Source: Branchiostoma lanceolatum (lineage: Eukaryota; Chordata; Leptocardii; Amphioxiformes; Branchiostomatidae). From it: a stretch of DNA of 64,000 nt. Positions 35,430-47,270 of the stretch are shown one piece after another. Position 1 is the first letter of the stretch. Each line of letters begins with the position of its first letter. The translations under genes were made by a program, and so were the position numbers. Below the pieces are notes generated by a model. It was not told the origin of the DNA. It did not search any database and saw nothing but the letters and a program-made list of their open reading frames with translations. The stretch covers positions 5,645,501-5,709,500 of the forward strand of contig NC_089736.1 of NCBI RefSeq assembly GCF_035083965.1, written 5' to 3'.

Positions 35430-35633
35430 TAAGCTTGTTCACGGTTTGGACTGCATATGCACAAGGTCAAAGGTAAAGGCCCCTAACTTGTAGACAGTTC
35501 TTGTCTAGACCATGCTTGACACATGTCCAGACGTGTTTTGTTAATGTGTCAGGGACCTTCACCTTTGACACATTACCCATGAATCATGATGCATCACACT
35601 GCACATGAGCAGTTCAAACCGTGAACTGGCTTA
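35430..35633. mobile_element. Palindromic MITE-like element in SCP 3' flank
   Basis: The left arm aagcttgttcacggtttgga / ctgcatatgcac ... ggtcaaaggtaaaggcccct mirrors the right arm (agggaccttcacctttgaca ... catgagcagttcaaaccgtg / aactggctta). About 204 bp, self-complementary over most of its length, so it would fold as a long hairpin in a transcript. Confidence 0.7.
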
Positions 35634-38600
35634 TTTGAATACTGGTACTAGACAATGGAGTTAATGTATCTGGTCGTTTATGTCAATCTGTTTTGTACCA
35701 TCGGGGTAGGAAACCTTGTAATTAGTAGAAATGTAATCACTATTTTTGCTACAACAAAGGGAAAGACTTTGCTAATTTTTGACAGACGTGTGGAGAGAGA
35801 AAACGAAGCTTTTGCACCATGTGTAGGTACATGTACGTAGTACACAGACAAGAAATCTTATGTGCAAGCTGGCCAAATGAAACCCTTTTTAACAGGGGCA
35901 ATGTGTGGGCAGATCTTATAAAGTTGTACCCAGTACCCTGTATCCTGTACATTAAAAACCAGTGTATGACTTGAAAAACATGCATGCATCCAGCAGTACG
36001 ACTGTATGCAACGTTTTTGTACAAATATTTGTTTTTTGCTAGTTTACGCTCCAGTTCACTTCATGGACATCTCTCAGTGCCATCAACGATTTGTAAAACA
36101 TGTCCAAACTGAAGTGTGGTAAAATGCAGGAACAAGAAGCTTATTCCATTCTTTTCATTGTTGTGTTGAATCTTTAACATACAGTTTTATGCAACATACA
36201 ACACAAGTCGATACTACCAAAATGAAGTACATGTGAAAGTACGGAAAAGAAAGGTTTGCGAAATGGCATTCAGCATAGAGTTGTTGATCTGTTCACTTCT
36301 TGCCCCTGTAGAAATTGTGGTATACTATAAAACCAAGTAGACATCACTTAATAGGAACTCCAACGAAGTTGACCACAGTTCACCACTGTTGACCAGGTCT
36401 TATGGCAATACATGTGTACAGAAATGTTTTATACATGTCAGTAGTAAAGAAACCCTTGCCAAATGATGTACAGAACTTTTAAAGACCAGCACCGATACTT
36501 GGGACCCCAGAAGCTACATACCGCAGTTTTCTTAACTTGAACTTGTAGTATATCCTTCTTAAAAGGATTCAAGGTACAAGTTATGATAAGGTTTACATGT
36601 GTATGTCAGAACTGCCACCTTTTAGAACGAAGGCAGTGATTGGCTGGATTTCCCTGTTGTAGAGCCAATCAGAATCACTCTGACAAAAAAAGAATGTAAC
36701 CGGATTGGTCAAAGGTAACCTTGTATGTAGGAACTGACCAATCAGGAATAAGTAGTACATTTCTATGGTCCTGAGAAAAAATGGTTGACAGTGGTTGACA
36801 GGTAACTTTTTCTCCACGATCACACAACAAAGTAGTAAATGTAATTTAGAGAGTTTCCAAAGAAAAACAAGCAAGTCAAGGAAAAATTGGAGCATTTATG
36901 TAGGCTGTATTTTATGTATCAACTTTCCCTGCTTTCGTGTTTAAAGATCTTGTATGAATATATAATCAAATCTGTAATAGTGGTAGTGTGAAAATGGTGG
37001 TGGATCAAATTTGTACCCAACAACTGCAACAGACTTGTTTGAATAAGAAGTTTTTCTACTAGGTTTTAAACAAGTTCTATAACTTCAAAAAGTACAGAAT
37101 TTAGAAGAAAAAATGTCTCGAAGAACAATTGTGTATAGCAACCGCTTCAAATAGTGTGTTATGTCTGCTAACCACAGTTTTTGTCCTGTAACTTTTTAAG
37201 ACTGAAACTCTTAAATGCCAATTAAGTCAAAGTTGAGAGGTATTAATTAAGGATCTGTCTTTGAGTGTAACCCCATTATATATATATATTCATTTCATCA
37301 ACTTCTAAAGCTATGGAAAGTTACCACCTTGAAAAAGTGAAGTTTTGTTCCTGTATTGTCACATATTGCCAATTGTGGAATTTGAAAAGAGGTTTGGCAG
37401 TATGGAAGAGAGTCGTGGGTATTGTGTGTACGCAAGCACATGCTGCTTTATGTAAATTTCACTTTCACATAACCTTGACGAACAAAGGTCAAATTGACAA
37501 CTGGTTTAAAGTTAAGATGGTGCAGATAATTTTGATGTCTTCCGAACTGTATATCACTTTTACTTTCATTATTAAGCGTTAGTGAAAGAAGCTTCTGTTC
37601 GAGAAACAGTATATAGTAGGTGGAAGGTGTATTTATTCACACTTTAAATGAAATGAATTGGATGTTTCCATGGAAATTTGTTTTCATGTTTATGTGCACA
37701 AGTCAGGAAGAAGAGTTCCAAATTTGTAACAACCTTTGAAAAACACCTTTGCTGATATTCATAATTGTGTACCACTTTGTGAAGGAGTTAGAAGGATTGA
37801 CCAAGTTTTACTAGATTTTTGGCAACACTCATGAAGCGAGCCCATTGGAGTCACATCATACAGAATGTGTATTGTAGAATGGCTGCCCCCATGTCATGAT
37901 GAATCCAAAATGGCTGCCTCCAAAGGATATATGCCTGCCCCTTGTGACATTTCCACTCATTTGAACAAAGAAAAAAGATATTTGTCACGGCAAAGTTGAT
38001 ACGAAAGTTGTGTAGGGAGAAGAGATGCGATAAAGGAATGGGATACTTGCGTCGGCAACTTTGTTTTTACATTTCCTCTATATTCTGATTCACTTTTGTA
38101 AATATTGTACTGTTTGCCTTTCTTATGGACAGGACACGTTTCTGCTGTTAAAAAGATGAGCGTCGTAGCTAGGCTCAAGAGATTGTTCTAGACGTGACAG
38201 CTTGAAGCTGTAGAGAGTATCATTATTATAAAAGAAGCATAATTAATATCTCCTAGGTGTTCGCTCAACTGAGACCCCCCCTTTATGATACTTTTGAAGT
38301 TTTATATTTCACAGCTGTAGAATATTGTACAATGTGGTGGAGGAAAAGACAAGTGGGAAAGTTTTACCTTGTAATTATGGTTTTCTGTGGTGTTAAAAAA
38401 TAAGGCATCTTAGACTAATTTTGTTATAGTATGGCATGTTGGAGGAACTTTTGATTAATTATGTACACATCTGTATATACCCATATTATATAGAGCAGTT
38501 TTTTTCTCTTTTCTTTGGTAATTTAGTTGTAGCAGGTTTCTGACAATCTATTTTAATACAAGGCAATACAGTGATGGATTGTAAAAAGTGTGGTGTGTTT

Positions 38601-38765
38601 ACTGAGTGTGTGTGACGTGTGAAATCTAAGAGCATACCGGTAGTTATGCAGTATGTAAGCAGTTCTTACCTCCGTGAAATGGTAGGTAATGTTTTCGACG
38701 TGTCTGCTTGTGTTGCTGCATTATATGCATATCACGACTGAGGTCCGGGGGATTGTTTATACCGT

Positions 38766-38850
38766 GAAGAAGAAGATCTTTATTGACACAACAAAAGCAC
38801 AGCAACTTTCGTAAGGTCTACTACATACATACATACAAACGAATAAGTGC
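38766..38850 (-). mobile_element. LINE-type 3' end, minus orientation (paralogous empty site for the Tc1 relic at 60657)
   Basis: gatctttattgacacaacaa, agcacagcaactttcgtaag, gtctactacatacatacata. On the minus strand this reads into tgtcaataaagat, with an AATAAA signal. A second copy at 60605-60656/61927 carries a transposon at the internal ta. Confidence 0.6.
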
Positions 38851-39740
38851 ATACAAATGAGTTTGATTACACACAATCATATTGGATAGAGATATGTCTC
38901 TATTGGTCTAGGGTAGGGTTATATACAAGGCAACACACAGCAAGTAGGCTAAGGTACAACCCATGGCCATAGTAAGCAAAACAATATTTCTATCATTGCA
39001 TTTTTTCTGAACGACTGATACCGTCATAGTTAAGTCATATCAACATATTGTATACTGGCATTGAGGTTAGGAGTCGCAGCATACAGTTACTCTACTCGAC
39101 CAAATTACAGAATGTAGTGAAAGTAGTGAAAAAACTGAAAATACTGGATTGACCGATAGGGGGCGTGATTTAATTGAAATGTGAAAAATGCTGTCAACAA
39201 CTTGAAACGCTTGATATAGAGGAAATTACAGGCAACACCAATGATTTCGTCATTTTCCTACGACTCCTATTATGTATCACGAAAGATGCACCACAACATT
39301 GGTATTGGTTGATGGCTTGGAAGAAATTATAGCCACAGGTGGGATTCCTTTCCCTAGAAAAGTGCCGCCTGATACGAATGTTACGCCTGCCATAATGCAT
39401 GATAATGCATCGAGTAAAAGATTAACTGTCATGTGTGACTGAAAAAATGAGCTCATCTTTTTTTCAAACCTAAAATCACTATTTTGGACATTTCATTGAG
39501 TGACTTTGACATGCCTTATTTTGGTCGCACCGGGCATGTTTGGCGACGTATTACTGCGCCAAACGTCAATGTAGCTCATTTGTATTCCCGGATGAAGTGG
39601 GAATAAAACAAACAAACAAACAAACAAACAGAAAAGAGAACATACCGACCAATTTTGTTTGTTTTTGATGTGATTTTACTCTTGCCTTAAACGTATTCCT
39701 GTTTCTCTTACCACCATAGATACTATTACTTTATAACTTC
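38851..39740. other. Repeat-derived spacer upstream of the CARD cluster
   Basis: The left part continues the LINE-like repeat. From about 39530 a LINE/SINE-type 3' end appears on the plus strand (tttgtattcccggatgaagt, gggaataaaac) with an (aaac)n tail at 39605-39631. No gene seen. Confidence 0.45.
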
Positions 39741-39941
39741 GAGCACAGGCTATGGCTAAACAGTCCCGGTATGAGATTGACGGTCTCTGCTACAAAGGGC
39801 ACATCTGTAAGCTGACTCAGGTCTGTTGCAAGGTCCGGATCCGCTTCTCTTCTGCGCTGTGCATCGCTCCCTTGTATGTGTATGTGTACTGCCTTTTAGT
39901 CCCAGTGAACCGCAACGTGTCGGCCTCGTTCTCGTTCGACA

Positions 39942-39961
39942 TGACGTCAGGTTATTCCCCA
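39942..39961 (+). promoter_or_regulatory. CRE-like plus kappaB-like module, gene A promoter
   Basis: tgacgtcaggttattcccc: a consensus CRE (tgacgtca) directly followed by a kappaB-like half-palindrome. It lies about 245-265 bp before the gene A start codon, and the same module occurs at 43806 and 47252 in the paralogous promoters. Confidence 0.45.
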
Positions 39962-40204
39962 TCGTCAGGTACAAAGGAAGCCGTGCCGCAGCAGGTGTGC
40001 CTGGGTGCGCTGTCTCCGACCTGTTCGGCGATTTCTTTCCTACTTTTGCACATTTCAGGCTTTGAAAGACAAACGTTAAACCTGAAGGTTGTTGTTACGT
40101 TTGTTGCTCTTCCAACCTGTTTTCGTGAAAGTGTAAAGGTGACCCGATCGCAGGTAACCAACTCTTACACGGACGGCCTCTGAGTTGGAGGAGAAGTGGA
40201 CAAC

Positions 40205-42062
40205 ATGGCGACCGCGACCAAACGTCCGTGGTATCCTTGGGAAGACGGCTCCGAAAAATCTGGTAAATTTCACACAACAATTTCATTTACTGGCTTTTAT
40301 TCCCAATATGTGCGTCGTATTGCTCTTCGATAAATATGCATTGATGAACTGAATTTTGGCAAATACATATTGGAAGTATCAGATGTTTATTCAATGACGG
40401 CCATGGCTAAATAACCGAATGGCGAATGGCCAATCTATTGTTCCCAACCTTGCAGTAAAATGGCTTCTTTGAACAATGTTAGAACACCGTGTGTATGTCT
40501 GGAGAGAGTAGACAACAAACTTAGCTAACTACTAGTATCCAGTCTACTTTGTCGTTCCAAAGATAACAAAATCTTCATCACAATCACAGACTCAGAGGTC
40601 TTCTCTAATATTGCATACAGTATATTGGCCTCTCCCGTCAATTTTGTCACAACTACGTCTTGTCATTTTATTTGAGAGTGGTTTGTGCGCCATAGATATG
40701 TTCATTGATGTGTTTCATGTTTGACATGAAACCTTAGGAAATGTGCTTTCCTGACACTCATCTCTCGTACTTCAGCTTATGCAGACCATTTTGAAAGGTT
40801 TATTCTCGACAACTACGTCACGCTGACAAAACAACTCCAGGTGAAGACGATGATCCCGTATCTACTCCAGGAGGGGATCCTGTGGAGGAATGACAGAGAG
40901 GAGATCCTGAAGTGTACCACCAAACAGGACAGGGCGGAGGCGCTTCTCGATAAAGTTATGACCCGTGGTGCCTGTACCCAATCCATGTTTGTTGCCGTCC
41001 TGCGCCGGAGCGGCCATGGGCATTTGGCAGACATGTTGGAGGGGGAGTCGAACGGTATGGAGGCCTGGACGGAGGGCGTCAGAGACATGACGGACTCACA
41101 GTTGGACGGTAAGGACAAGTAGACTAAGTCTTATAGACTGGTCACTGTTAGTATCTATTCTGACATAGATCACATGATAAAACCTTAGTCAACAATTTGG
41201 AGTTCAGTGTTATCAAGATTTGGTGTTACACAATCCTACAATCAGATAGTGATTTTAGTGGTGTAGGAAATTTGTGAAATTGATTAATCTAGGAGATGTG
41301 TGATATCCTGATTAACGACGTTACTTGTTCTTAAGGCTCTGAATACACTTAGTTATTGCACTATGACGGACTCCATGATAGTAATGGGTGGTGGCAACAT
41401 GTTAGACCCACAGCACCAGTTTGCTCATTATATACACATGTGGTACTACAGGTCTGTCATAAATTAGCAAAGATCTAAAGCAATGATAAACATACCTTTT
41501 TCGTGTTATTTCAGAGTTAAAAAGTCGTCTGCGGAACGTTTACAAAGAAGAGGTAGAACGACACGAACGGAATACAAGCTTCGAAGGGCTGATGGGGTAA
41601 CGTTACGACATGTCTGACGCCAGGATTACATTGATGTCAGCTTTGACATCGGTCAATGTGGAACAACTCATTAGAGGCATGTATCCTCGCTCTCTTGTGG
41701 TTAAGGAGAGGGTCGACCGTCAGGTGGGTATTGCACTTGCAGCAGACTGGGTGGGCGACAAGAAGGCCACCTCTAACTTTAAACAGATGTACAAACTTAA
41801 ACTCAACAAGGTCCGAAAGAACCAAACAATGATAGACGCCATCTTTGACCAACTTCTGCACGACTCCAACTACGAACCGTCATTCTCCAAAGAAGCCCTG
41901 TGGAGGCATCTGGAACAGACCCAGGAGGAGATTCTGTTCGTACTGGAGGGACTGGACCGCCTCAATCCCTTCACATCCCCGGAGATTCTGCAGCTGATCG
42001 ACAAGAAGCTGCTACCGAGAGCCAAGGTCATTGTCACGGTGGCCGAGGCAAACGGGGCTTAG
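40205..42062 (+). CDS. Gene A: CARD protein with P-loop-less NACHT-like half, interrupted by in-frame TAA
   Basis: Exons 40205-40262, 40776-41108 and 41515 onward, all joined in phase 1. Exon 1 gives MATATKRPWYPWEDGSEKS. Exon 2 is a CARD (about residues 21-105; LLQEGIL, QDRAEALLDKV, RRSGHGHLADML). Exon 3 opens ELKSRLRNVYKEEVERHE and meets TAA at 41598-41600, giving 158 aa. The same frame then continues to 42062 with NACHT-like sequence (DAIFDQLL, SKEALWRHLEQTQEEILFVL, EGLDRL, KLLPRAKVIVTV). The Walker A P-loop is missing, and Walker B has EGLDR in place of the usual DGLDE. A 78-nt intron (donor at 41597, acceptor ending 41674) would remove the stop and keep frame, but its polypyrimidine tract is poor. 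Possibly an NLR-derived adaptor or decoy; the CARD is sure, the C-terminal half may be untranslated. Confidence 0.7.
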
Positions 42063-43270
42063 AAACTTCCAACACCTGCCTGCGTGCCAACATTGATGGC
42101 GAATTTGACCGTTGATTGACTTCTCAGTATTGGACAACGATTCATGTTTCGGATGACCTTAGCTAGCTGTTTTCATTTTGTTTGTGTGCTCTCTTGGTTC
42201 CTTAAGTAGGTCTAGGTTTCACAGCCACATGATTATAAGTTACAGATTGTTTGTAGTGTGTCAGATACGACATGTAAATATTGTGTCCTTTTTTTGGTCG
42301 GATAGCCGTAAGTGGGGCATACTTACTGTAACCATTTACTTTGGAGTATTTCAGAACGATTTATGTTCTGGACGGCCTTACTTAGCCTATTTTGCTTGTT
42401 TACTCTGTGGTCTGTAGTTGGTTTATGAATTTGACGCTTACATAAGTTACGCATTGTTTTCAGTGTGGCAAGTACGGTATGTAAATACTGTGCGTGTGCG
42501 TGGTGCAAAAGACGAAAATGAGACATTTTTGCTTTAGGTACATTCAAATATTGTTAAGTTTTAAGATGGTTTTGTAAAAGTACATACCATACACATACAT
42601 ATCTACTGTGTGCATTAACATTTACAACCTGTATGATATTTGTTAGGATTGTTTTACTGTAATTTAGGTTTTCTTATAACCAATTTGATTGTCACTTGGT
42701 TTTGATACCCTTTGTGTGTGTTCGATACTTTGGAATTCAATAGGAAGTCTTTCCACATGCTGCAATTGATCATTAATCATTGTAATTTCAAAAGTTTGAA
42801 AACTTTTTAGTACTTTCTGTATGTGAACATGAACAGCAAATGGACTGTCTTGATAACCAACATCAGTACCATGGAAGTAACGTAATCAGACGTTTCTGTT
42901 GTGTCTAACCAAGTGGTTATCAATAGATTTGGATTTCTGAAACTACACGGCTTTGTCTGATCTCTTGCATTGTTTTTGGTAAACTTTTAAAAAGAAATTT
43001 TGAGCCATGTCATCGCTTAAGTCACCAGCCCGATACATCGGAGTATGAAAGTTATTTTTGTTGGCCCCGTCCTCCGCATTATGTTAACAGTACTTACATA
43101 AGCTTGAGTGGTTTTAAGTAGAGTAAACATCTCCTATTTTGTCTCTCAGGGGCGGCAATTGGTAAAAAGGTTCACATCGCATATTCATAACGTTGAAGTA
43201 TTAGAACAGACATTTACACCTCTGAAGAAATTAGGGCCGAGCTGAATATATGTGTAAGCAGAGAATTTAT
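42063..43270. other. 3' flank of gene A, with internal ~150-bp tandem duplication
   Basis: Sequence 42129-42280 (ggacaacgattcatgtttcg ... gatacgacatgtaaatattg) is repeated in diverged form at 42351-42500. The stretch from about 42720 (caataggaagtctttccaca) recurs after gene C at 49407, showing that A and C share 3' flanks. No further gene. Confidence 0.6.
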
Positions 43271-43350
43271 TCACGTACAATATACAAGTTCCTGTGGACA
43301 GTAGCAGAGGTCAAAGGTCAGCCTTAAGGGCGTCCCCATGGGAACTAAAC

Positions 43351-43367
43351 AGAGAGAGAGAGAGAGA
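43351..43367 (+). repeat. (ag)n microsatellite in shared promoter segment
   Basis: acagagagagagagagagac, expanded relative to the paralogous site near 47089 (acagagaaagagagaaac). Confidence 0.8.
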
Positions 43368-43805
43368 CGTAGAAACGCAGATAAAAACGCATAAATTGTC
43401 GACCTATTCATATACTTTGGGATTACATTTCCGTTCCCTATCAAACTACACGAGAGACGCAAGAGACACAGACCCCCTAACACATGACACTCAACCAGTT
43501 GAGGAGACTTCACCTTGTCTTGAATTAATCTTCTTTTGAAGGCTACGTCAAGACATCCTAAATTGTCTTAACCTCATTAACATATCTATTCGGAGTTTTG
43601 GTATAAATCTGGTTTCCCAGTCCTATCCTTAGTCACTGACGAAAGACAGCGGATGCTGTCTTAAACATCTGACTGTTTCAAAAGTTTATCCAGTTGCTTG
43701 AGTAACTATTTTTGGCGAACTGTTTATTTCTACATGCTTCTAATGTGCTGCATGGCTTATAGTGCTGAAGTGAACCGCAACTTGTTTGCCACGTTCTCGT
43801 ACACA

Positions 43806-43824
43806 TGACGTAAGGGTGTTCCCC
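43806..43824 (+). promoter_or_regulatory. CRE-like plus kappaB-like module, gene B promoter
   Basis: tgacgtaagggtgttcccc. The CRE core has one change relative to the A and C copies and the kappaB-like half is kept. About 260-275 bp before the gene B ATG. Confidence 0.4.
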
Positions 43825-44080
43825 ATCGTCATGACCAGGTACAAAGGTAGCCGTGTCGCAGCAGCTGTACCTGCCTGGGCGCGCTATGCCCGATCTGTTT
43901 GGCAATTTGTTTCCTAGTTTCATATAATATTAGACTGTAACATATGCACTTGAAGGTTGCTAGTGTTAGGTTTGTTGGTCTTCCTACCTGTTTTCGTTAA
44001 AGTATAAAGGTGTCCCGATCGCGCGCAGGTGACCAGCTCTTACACGGACGGCCTAGTAAGTTGGAAGAGGAGTTGGCAAC

Positions 44081-45855
44081 ATGGCGATCGCGATCAAACG
44101 TCCGAGGTCTTTTTTGGCCAGACTAGGTATTGGATACTCTTGTACATTTTCAACATTTTCACTTACACGCGTTTACTTTATCATTACAGATCAATAATGT
44201 CCAACTAGTGTCTTAGCTGGTCTTCTTTGTAGTTCCAATGAACTCTTGCTCATGACTACTGCCTCTCTAATTGCATAAACATGTAACTTTTCTCTTTCCC
44301 TTAAAATGATAGTGTTTTTGTGTCGTTCATATATTCATTGATACATTTATGACACAAAACCTTGGGAAATGTGTACTACTGACAGTCTTCTCTTGTACCT
44401 TAGGTCTAGGAAGACTTCTCCTCAACAACTGCGTCACACTAATAGATAAGCTACAGGTGAAAAAGGTAATCCCAGATCTCATCCAGGAGGGCATCCTGTC
44501 GATCGAAAACAGAGAGGAAATCATGGCACACAGAACATCACAGGACAGGGCGCAGGCGCTTCTCGACAAAGTTATCGGCCGTGGTGCCTGTATCCTGTTC
44601 GTTGACATCCTGCGCCGGAGCGGTCAAGGGAATTTGGCAGACATGCTGGAGGGGAAGCCGGACAGCAAGGTGGCCATAACGGAAGGCCACAGAGTCATGA
44701 CCGACTCACAGTTGGATGGTAAGGACATGTAGACTTATACACTGCATGGTCGTTATTGATATTCTATTCTGATGTAAATTACACGATTACACCTTAGCCA
44801 TCTACTCTATTTGCAAAAATTGCCACGAACACCTTTAGATCCGTACTTGATTTGCTCTTTGAAATTATTAAGTACTGTACATGCTTTTCGGCTTTGGAAG
44901 GAGCAATCCACCGCTTCTGTGACCTCACGTTATGTACATAGAACACGTGCCTTCGCGAGCAGTGGGTCATAAGTTGCATCTTAAATTTTCTACACTTGTC
45001 ACAATGTCAGGTGACGGTGCCGAGGTGACGAGGTCCTCTAAAAAAAGACCCAGAGCCAGCCCACCGCCTGATGTGGTTCCGAAGAAGAAGAAGCAGAAGG
45101 GACCAAAATGTCGCCAGGGAGACCATGGAGCAGGACCACGTGGGGCCAGGAAGGAGCCAGGAGCAAAAGGTAGAAATTTCTATCCAAGTGTTTCACAAAC
45201 AGATACTCCCAATACACTCGAAGTTGGTGACTGTACGGATGATTCATTATGATCATCGCTGCCTGAATACAATGATCAGTGCAGTTACAACTTTTGGTAT
45301 ACATGCTCCAGGCATGTCATCTGTGGCCATACGTTTACATATAAATTTACATATCTTCCTCTACATACTACTTTATTTCAGATGTCAGTAAGTACTTCCT
45401 TTACATCAAGGACAACGTAGCTGACGGCTGGAAGGACCTGGCTCAGAAGCTCGGATTCAGCTGGGCAGATGTCAAGACCATTGACGACAGGAACAAGGAC
45501 TACAAGTCTCGCTGCCAGGACGTGCTGGGGGAGTGGCAGAGTCGGAATGGAAACGACGCCACCATAGGTGTCCTGATGAACGCATTGGAGGAAGTGAAGC
45601 TTAAGAAGGTTGTGGACGGGCTGAAGGACAAGTACCCAGGTACATCGATCCATTTACTGCTCTTTCTTTCCAATATAAGAACATATGATATTATATACTA
45701 CCCTTTGCATGCTGCTTGTTAATTATACCCATATGCATGCTGCTTGTTAATTATAGACCTACATGATAGCCATATTATATTACAACTTAAATTCTTCACT
45801 CTCATCACTCATACTTACGTCCTTATTACCGATTGATGTTACAGAGCTTCGTTAG
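44081..45855 (+). CDS. Gene B: CARD-DEATH adaptor, 5 exons, 262 aa
   Basis: Exons 44081-44126, 44404-44718, 45011-45169, 45382-45639, 45845-45855; every junction is phase 1 and GT/AG. Residues 17-105 form a CARD (DLIQEGIL, QDRAQALLDKV, RRSGQGNLADML). Residues 121-173 are a basic linker with KKRPR and PKKKKQK, nuclear-signal-like. Residues 174-260 form a DEATH domain (GWKDLAQKLGFSWADVKTID, VLGEWQSRNGNDATIGVLMN), ending PELR. CARD and DEATH domains assemble immune and apoptotic complexes by like-with-like contacts, so this protein could bridge two such complexes. An ATG at 45004 overlaps the exon 3 acceptor in the same frame, so a shorter DEATH-only product is possible. Exon 1 donor (gtattg) is weak. 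Confidence 0.85.
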
Positions 45856-47010
45856 GACCAGCCGGCTCGCCTTTTCCCGACAGGCATGACTAGCTGACAC
45901 GAACGACCTGATTCCAGAAGTAGTTCTACAAAATAGCTATTGTATCGTCGTCTTTTGTCATAGATTTTTGAAAATTTGTTTTTCCAATGAATTGTTTGTA
46001 GATGAAACATTTATTGTACATACTGATGTGGTAAATAGAAAGTTGGTATCGTAATTTGTATCTCTCTCCGAGGAAATTGTGAGAAAGCTGGAAACTGCAT
46101 AAAGAGGAATCTATCGTAATGAAGTATTTTTTCGCTTGTTTATTATATAAATAGCCCCTTTTGTAGGATAGCGAAAAAAAATTCCCAATCTCACTCAGAA
46201 ATGCTTCAAGTGAACCTAACCTGTATTTTTGATGTTGTGCAGATTATTAATGTTTGGGTGAATGGGGAAAATAACCGAAAGGACTGCCATGCAAAAAATG
46301 ACCAAAATGGACAGGTGGTCCGTATGTAGAGATTGTCACTTGTAAAAGTTTGATGTATATTAAAGGTCAGGTGGTCCTTATACAGATCTAGAAGTGGTCG
46401 CAAATATACACATTGACAATCAGCATTGAAAGTCAATTATCATTGATATTTCTTAAATGCATTCAATCTTTTGCGATAAAAAAGGCACTGAATACGTAAC
46501 TATGTATTTCTTATCCCTTCGTTAATATCGGACGGGGTGTTAAGTTCGCATTGATCTTAACAGTATTTTTCTATACATCTTGTTTTTACCTATTAGTAAG
46601 CACATAAACTATCACCTATATTAACTACATTTACAACAACAAACTCCCCGCACGCTACGAGGTCAAAGGGCAACGTCAGGTGAGGTGTTGGCAAACAAAG
46701 GTGACGTCATGTGTTTATATTACGCCTGACATGAATGGGCGTATAAACTTTTATAAGAACTTATGCTGCCATGCTGTTGTTTAAGTCATTCTATAGCCCG
46801 ATTCATCGGAATCTACAAGGTTTTCGTTCCCCCCCACCCCATTATGCTAATGGTGTTTTGTTTACTGAAGAAAACATCTCCTATTCTGTCTCTGACCTAC
46901 AAGTGTGAAAAGTGTCTCACTGCAATGTCATAACAATGAAGTGTTAGAGCAGGTTTTGCTAAGGAATGCTGAAGAAATTTTGGACCGAAGGATATAAGCG
47001 AATCTGCTTA
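45856..47010. other. 3' flank of gene B, homologous to the 3' flank of gene D
   Basis: Shared blocks with 53140-54000: ggatagcgaaaaaaaattcc, aacaacaaactccccgcacg, ggtgacgtcatgtgtttata. No functional gene; it holds the TIR fossil at 46058-46102. Confidence 0.6.
46058..46102 (+). pseudogene. Fossil C-terminal end of a TIR exon
   Basis: A 14-codon in-frame remnant ending EEIVRKLETA plus stop matches the last residues of gene D (EEIVTKLEIA plus stop) with the same following bases. No upstream TIR core remains. It indicates that the gene B locus once ended in a TIR exon like gene D. Confidence 0.65.
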
Positions 47011-47251
47011 GGTACAATAAACAAGTTACTGTGTACGGTAGCAACGGTTGACGGTCATCCTTGAGGGCGTTTCCATGGGAACCAAACAGAGAAAGAGAGA
47101 AACGTAGAAAAAATCCGCAAAATACCAATGACCGATTCATCTACTTGGAGGTTGAATTGCTGGTCCTTGACTACACTAGAACTGTGTACTGCGACATGTG
47201 CTTTATAATGTTAAAGCGAACCACAACGTGTTTGCTTCGTTCTAGTGCACA

Positions 47252-47270
47252 TGACGTCAGGGTATTCCCC
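47252..47270 (+). promoter_or_regulatory. CRE-like plus kappaB-like module, gene C promoter
   Basis: tgacgtcagggtattcccc, the best-formed of the three copies, about 260-280 bp before the gene C ATG at 47531. Confidence 0.45.

Larger units (their letters stand above)
34019..38660 (+). other. 3' UTR and downstream flank of the SCP gene
   Basis: SCP transcripts usually have long 3' UTRs, so much of this may be transcribed. The poly(A) site could not be fixed. It contains two palindromic repeats (34345-34498, 35430-35633). No coding region is supported: open frames of 60-100 codons lack domains or conserved composition. Confidence 0.5.

Noticed and set aside
39752-40183. 143-codon plus-strand frame upstream of gene A
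   Set aside because: The paralogous segments upstream of genes B and C do not keep this frame, and it overlaps the shared promoter module. It is promoter sequence that happens to lack stops.
44932-45252. Stand-alone gene starting MYIEHVPSRAVGHK
   Set aside because: Only the part from 45011 is supported as exon 3 of gene B (or from the ATG at 45004). The upstream codons are intron 2 sequence.
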